Origin: Alcaligenaceae bacterium
GTDB lineage: Bacteria > Pseudomonadota > Gammaproteobacteria > Burkholderiales > Burkholderiaceae_B
NCBI GenBank assembly: GCA_012512545.1
Contig: JAAZDZ010000106.1
Coordinates: 1-11,393 of the forward strand
Reading direction: 5' to 3'
DNA: 11,393 nt
Part shown: positions 7,770-11,393 of the stretch, in pieces
Numbering within the stretch: the first letter of the stretch is position 1
Layout: every line of letters starts with the position of its first letter
Notes under the pieces: model-generated
Told to the model about the DNA's origin: nothing
The model's database searches: none
The model's input: only the letters and a program-made list of their open reading frames with translations
Program-made: the position numbers and the translations under genes

Positions 7770-10700
7770 ATGCTGCCATCGCTCCTGACCAAAGACATCA
7801 AAACCGGCCTTAAGCAGTTTCTGACTGCCGGGTTTGAGCCGTCCGACGCCTTCATGCAAGGGTTGATGAGCCGGTTTGTGGAAGATGAATCAGCATGGCT
7901 GAAAGGCCCGTATGTGCAGGTCGGGCTGCCCTTTGTGCAAGGGCAAAAGGGCAAACAGTTCTTCTCCACATTTGAAACCCAGTTCCCCGGCTATAGCCAT
8001 CAGGAACAGGCCTGGACGCGCTTATCGTCAGAGCATCTGGCATCCAGCACACTCGTTGCCACCGGTACCGGTAGCGGCAAGACGGAGTGTTTTCTCTACC
8101 CCGTGCTGGACTACTGTGCCCGTACCCGCGCCGCGGGTGAGGCCGGTATCAAGGCCTTGGTTATCTACCCCATGAATGCGCTCGCCAGTGACCAGGCGCG
8201 ACGCATTGCTCAGTTGGTGGCCACGGTACCAGCCTTTCGCCAGTTACGTGTTGGCCTGTATGTGGGCGGGCGTGTGGGTGAGCCGGGCAGCGGCATGGTC
8301 ATGACGCCCGAAAGCGTGATTACCGACCGCGATACCTTGCGCAAGCAGCCGCCGGATATTCTGCTTACCAACTACAAGATGTTGGACTACCTGATGCTTC
8401 GGCCTCAGGACAGGCAACTGTGGGCAGCGAACCAGCCCGAGACACTGCGTTACGTGGTGGTGGACGAGCTGCATACGTTTGATGGCGCACAGGGAACCGA
8501 CCTGGCGCTGCTGCTACGCCGCCTGCGTGCGCGGCTGCAAACTCCGGAGGGGCACTTGATATGTGCGGGCACTTCGGCCACCTTGGGCGATGCCTCTGAC
8601 ACCACCGGTCTGCGCACCTATGCCAGCCAGGTGTTCGGGGTTCCGTTCGACGCTGATTCGGTAGTGACGGAGAACCGCCAGAGCGTCGGCGCCTTCCTGG
8701 AAGATGCCACCGTTGATTTCATGTTTCCCTTTCGCCCGGAAACGGCCTCCCAGCTGAACACCACCCTGTACGAATCACAGGAAGCGGCGGTCGAAGCGCT
8801 GTTCAGGCTCTTCTTTCCGAATGAGCCGGTTCCGGCGGATGTGAAAGACCCCGCATGGCGCCGTGAACTCGGTCAAAACCTCAAGCGGCATCAGCTGTTT
8901 GTGAATCTGATCAAGCATTTGAAAGGCGGGGTCGTCGATGTTTCAGAACTGAAAGCGGCGTTTGTGCGTAACTTGCCGCGTGCGACGGATGAGCAGGTAG
9001 GCTGGGTGGTGGATGCCTTGTTAGTACTCGTGGCCTGGGCGCGCCGCGAAGGTAACCAGCCTCTGGTGACCTTGCGCATGCAGTTGTGGGTCAGGGAACT
9101 GCGCCGTATGGTGGGCAAGCTGAGCTCCCAGGCAGAAGAAGTGGTGCTGCGTAGCGAGCGCGACCTGCCCGCCGAACGTGATGGTGTCTACCTGCCCATG
9201 GTGCAATGCAGCCAGTGTCGTACCACCGGCTGGATATCCCGGCTGGTGCAGGGCACCAACAAGCTCTCTACCAAGCTCGACGAAATCTACAACACCTGGT
9301 TCTCCGCGCGGCCGGAAGCGGCCCGCTTCTACGCCGCCAAAAGCGTTCGTCATTCCCATGTGGAAGGCATTAACCAGCACGTGTGTGTGGCTTGCGGCAA
9401 CCTGCAACAGGGTGAAGGTGGTTGCCTGGCCTGTGGCGGGCAGGAACTGCTGGAAATTTTTCGGGTCACAGCGCAGCGTTCACAGACGTCCGGCATGGCG
9501 CAGTTTACGCGGCACGACAATACCTGCCCGGCCTGCGGCGAACGTAATGAGCTGCTGTTGCTTGGCGCACGTACCGCAACCCTGGGTTCTCAGGTCGTAG
9601 AGGCCACCTGGGCCAGTGTGTTCAATGATGATAAAAAACTCATCGCCTTTTCCGACTCGGTGCAGGATGCCGCCCACCGCGCGGGTTTCTTTGGTGCCCG
9701 TACTTACCTGAACAATGTGCGTATGGCGCTGGCCCAGGTTATGGATGAGGTCGTGGTGGGGCCTATGCCCTGGTCCGATTTCCTGGAAAAGGTCAAAGCA
9801 CAGTTCAGGCAGCCAGGCTCGGTGCTGCACATGGATGACGAACGGCTGGTGACGGAATTCATTGGCCCCAATATGACCTGGCAACGCGACTGGGCACACG
9901 AGTTGATGCAGCATCATCGCCTGCCGGCGGATAGCAAGCTGCCGGGCAGAGTCAGAAAACGCTTGTTATGGCAGGCGGTCAGTGAGATGACCTACCTGAG
10001 CAAGCGGGGCCGCACCCTGGAACGTATTGGCAAGGCGACATTGTCCGTGCCTTGGGAACACCTGATGGCCGTGGCAGAGCGGCTGACACCTTATCTGCGT
10101 GAGCATTTTGGCGCCCATGGCCTGGAGCAGGCTACCGTGACCCAGTGGCTTTGGGGCACGCTTACACATATGCGCCGCCGTGGCGGGGTCATGCACCCTG
10201 AACTGACTCAATATGCCGCAGATGGCAATGTGTTTGCACTGGGTAGAACAGGCGGGCGGGGTGAATGGATGCCGTCCATGGGCGATTACGCGCCCAAGCC
10301 GGTGTTCTTGACACTGGGGCGGCAACCAGGGTTTGACAAGCTCACGCATCGCAGCCGCCCCACCTGGTATGAGCGCTGGGCGGATGCAGTATTGGGCCAG
10401 CAGACTCTGCTGCCGGTGGGCATGACGGCCGAGATGTATGAGGCGGCCTTTGAGGCCTTGCAGCAGGACGGGGTCCTTATCCGTACTCAGCATCATCTGG
10501 GCGATACCCTGGCCTTGAATCCTGATGCCCTGGTACTGAATACGAATATATGCTTTGTTGCTACATCAGGAAGTCAACGCCGGTTGGCGGTTCCTCAGGC
10601 AGAAGCGGAGCATTTCCTGGGCATGCCTTGCTTGGATGCGGTTGAGTCGACATATGAAGTGCTGCTGACGGACACTACCAGTTGGTGGGCCACGCGTTAC

Positions 10701-11393
10701 AGTCAGGGCAATCTGCGTCGTGTGATAGCCGCTGAACATACCGGCTTGCTAGAGCGTACCGACCGTGAGGCACTGGAGCAGCGTTTCAAGAGCAAGACCC
10801 CCAAGCCCTGGTTTGAGAATCTGCTTTCTGCCACCCCCACGTTGGAAATGGGTGTGGACATCGGCGACCTTTCATCTGTTCTGCTGTGCTCAGTGCCACC
10901 GGCACAGGCCAGCTTTCTGCAGCGCATAGGCCGTGCCGGTCGGGTGGACGGCAACGCAGTGGCAACCACGCTGGCGGACGGTAACAGCCCGCATGACCTG
11001 TATTTCTTCTCGGAGACCCACGAGATGATAGCGGGGGAAGTCAGCCCGCCGGGCATCTTTCTGCAGGCTGCTGAGGTATTGCGGCGCCAGCTGTTTGCCT
11101 TTTGCATGGATGACTGGGTGGCGGGCCTGACCAATATGTCGGCTTTGCCGCAGAAAACCTCACCAGCCTTGGATGCGGTGGAGCAGGCGCGCACAGACCG
11201 CTTCCCCTACATTTTTTGCGACCACATGCTGCAGCACGAGCAGCGGCTGTTTGATGCCTTTATGACGCTATTGGGTAAGGATGCCACCGAACAAGTGCGG
11301 GAGCGCCTGTGGAACACCATGCAGGGCCAGGGTGAGGAAGACAGCCTGCGCGTGCGCCTGACAAAAGTGTTGAGCGACCTGGTGACAGACGGT
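7770..11393 (+). CDS. Large DEAD/DEAH-like SF2 helicase with zinc-binding insertion (YprA/DrmA/DruE type), 3' end outside the window
   Basis: 1208 residues are visible and the frame is still open at the right edge. An in-frame TGA at 7755 limits the start, and ATG 7770 is the first start after it, 22 bases beyond the previous stop, without a clear Shine-Dalgarno site. RecA1: ATGTGSGKT (97-105, Walker A), YPMNAL (133-138, motif Ia), DELH (232-235, motif II), SAT (269-271, motif III). Four CxxC pairs follow at 480/483, 539/542, 552/555 and 586/589, enough for two zinc sites. RecA2 opens with FSDS (627-630), as in COG1205/YprA-like helicases, and carries GVDIGD (1028-1033, motif V) and QRIGRAGR (1051-1058, motif VI). 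About 400 residues separate motifs IV and V, far more than in a plain RecA2 domain, with helical and possibly winged-helix content. All ATPase residues look intact, so an active ATP-driven translocase is expected. A DUF1998 domain is often found at the C-terminus of, or next to, such helicases; here that part is out of view. The closest named relatives are DrmA and DruE; I cannot choose between them. Confidence 0.92.
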   Translation, partial: MLPSLLTKDIKTGLKQFLTAGFEPSDAFMQGLMSRFVEDESAWLKGPYVQVGLPFVQGQKGKQFFSTFETQFPGYSHQEQAWTRLSSEHLASSTLVATGTGSGKTECFLYPVLDYCARTRAAGEAGIKALVIYPMNALASDQARRIAQLVATVPAFRQLRVGLYVGGRVGEPGSGMVMTPESVITDRDTLRKQPPDILLTNYKMLDYLMLRPQDRQLWAANQPETLRYVVVDELHTFDGAQGTDLALLLRRLRARLQTPEGHLICAGTSATLGDASDTTGLRTYASQVFGVPFDADSVVTENRQSVGAFLEDATVDFMFPFRPETASQLNTTLYESQEAAVEALFRLFFPNEPVPADVKDPAWRRELGQNLKRHQLFVNLIKHLKGGVVDVSELKAAFVRNLPRATDEQVGWVVDALLVLVAWARREGNQPLVTLRMQLWVRELRRMVGKLSSQAEEVVLRSERDLPAERDGVYLPMVQCSQCRTTGWISRLVQGTNKLSTKLDEIYNTWFSARPEAARFYAAKSVRHSHVEGINQHVCVACGNLQQGEGGCLACGGQELLEIFRVTAQRSQTSGMAQFTRHDNTCPACGERNELLLLGARTATLGSQVVEATWASVFNDDKKLIAFSDSVQDAAHRAGFFGARTYLNNVRMALAQVMDEVVVGPMPWSDFLEKVKAQFRQPGSVLHMDDERLVTEFIGPNMTWQRDWAHELMQHHRLPADSKLPGRVRKRLLWQAVSEMTYLSKRGRTLERIGKATLSVPWEHLMAVAERLTPYLREHFGAHGLEQATVTQWLWGTLTHMRRRGGVMHPELTQYAADGNVFALGRTGGRGEWMPSMGDYAPKPVFLTLGRQPGFDKLTHRSRPTWYERWADAVLGQQTLLPVGMTAEMYEAAFEALQQDGVLIRTQHHLGDTLALNPDALVLNTNICFVATSGSQRRLAVPQAEAEHFLGMPCLDAVESTYEVLLTDTTSWWATRYSQGNLRRVIAAEHTGLLERTDREALEQRFKSKTPKPWFENLLSATPTLEMGVDIGDLSSVLLCSVPPAQASFLQRIGRAGRVDGNAVATTLADGNSPHDLYFFSETHEMIAGEVSPPGIFLQAAEVLRRQLFAFCMDDWVAGLTNMSALPQKTSPALDAVEQARTDRFPYIFCDHMLQHEQRLFDAFMTLLGKDATEQVRERLWNTMQGQGEEDSLRVRLTKVLSDLVTDG
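9207..9536 (+). other. Cluster of four CxxC pairs (zinc ribbon region) in the helicase
   Basis: Cys pairs occur at residues 480/483, 539/542, 552/555 and 586/589 of the helicase, in the contexts CSQC, CVAC, CLAC and CPAC. The last three are followed by Gly, as in zinc knuckles. They lie between RecA1 and motif IV of RecA2. Two zinc-ribbon sites are the simplest reading; the pairing of the knuckles is inference. Confidence 0.75.

Noticed and set aside
9021..11194. Antisense open frames at 9021-9407, 9480-9917, 9966-10496 and 10703-11194
   Set aside because: They overlap the large helicase, which runs without a stop and carries motifs IV, V and VI there; their translations look random and have no clear start signals.
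1..11393. tRNA, rRNA, CRISPR repeats, terminators or promoters
   Set aside because: I saw none. Gaps between genes are 2 to 22 bases, with no room for a terminator hairpin, and no repeat-spacer pattern occurs.

Overview
The window is close to 100% coding. It shows four tightly packed genes on the + strand, and the cluster runs off both ends. The organism cannot be named from the sequence. The GC-rich backbone (two 60-base lines counted by hand gave 58% and 65%), the codon use and the Shine-Dalgarno-type ribosome binding sites fit a proteobacterium. The gene content is that of an accessory defence island, not of housekeeping DNA.

Layout: (1) bases 1-1965 hold the C-terminal part of an SNF2-type helicase, cut by the left edge. 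(2) Bases 1968-7013 hold a very large (1681 aa) Eco57I/PglX/DrmMI-like adenine-N6 DNA methyltransferase, starting 2 bases after the helicase stop. (3) Bases 7025-7747 hold a 240 aa protein I do not recognise. (4) From base 7770 to the right edge runs a very large DEAD/DEAH-like helicase of the YprA/DrmA/DruE type (1208 residues visible, no stop reached), with four CxxC pairs and a long insertion inside its second RecA domain. There is no intergenic space longer than 22 bases, no RNA gene, no CRISPR array and no mobile element.

Working model (inference): this is one operon for a multi-gene anti-phage or anti-plasmid system. The methyltransferase would mark self DNA, and the two helicases would act on unmarked incoming DNA. 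The gene order SNF2 helicase, giant methyltransferase, large helicase matches class 1 DISARM (drmD, drmMI, drmA). It departs from that layout by having an extra unrecognised gene between methyltransferase and helicase, and by the size and domain insertions of the second helicase, which recall DruE of Druantia. A DISARM-related variant is the best description. The genes beyond the right edge (a DUF1998 protein or domain, a phospholipase D-type nuclease) would settle it.

The most striking internal signal is compositional. Bases of about 5275-6720, inside the methyltransferase and just after its catalytic NPPW motif, fall to roughly 25-42% GC in hand-counted lines, while the flanks of the same reading frame are near 60%. 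This is where the target recognition domain should be, so it looks like a domain swapped in by recombination. The small gene that follows is also AT-richer than the helicase genes.
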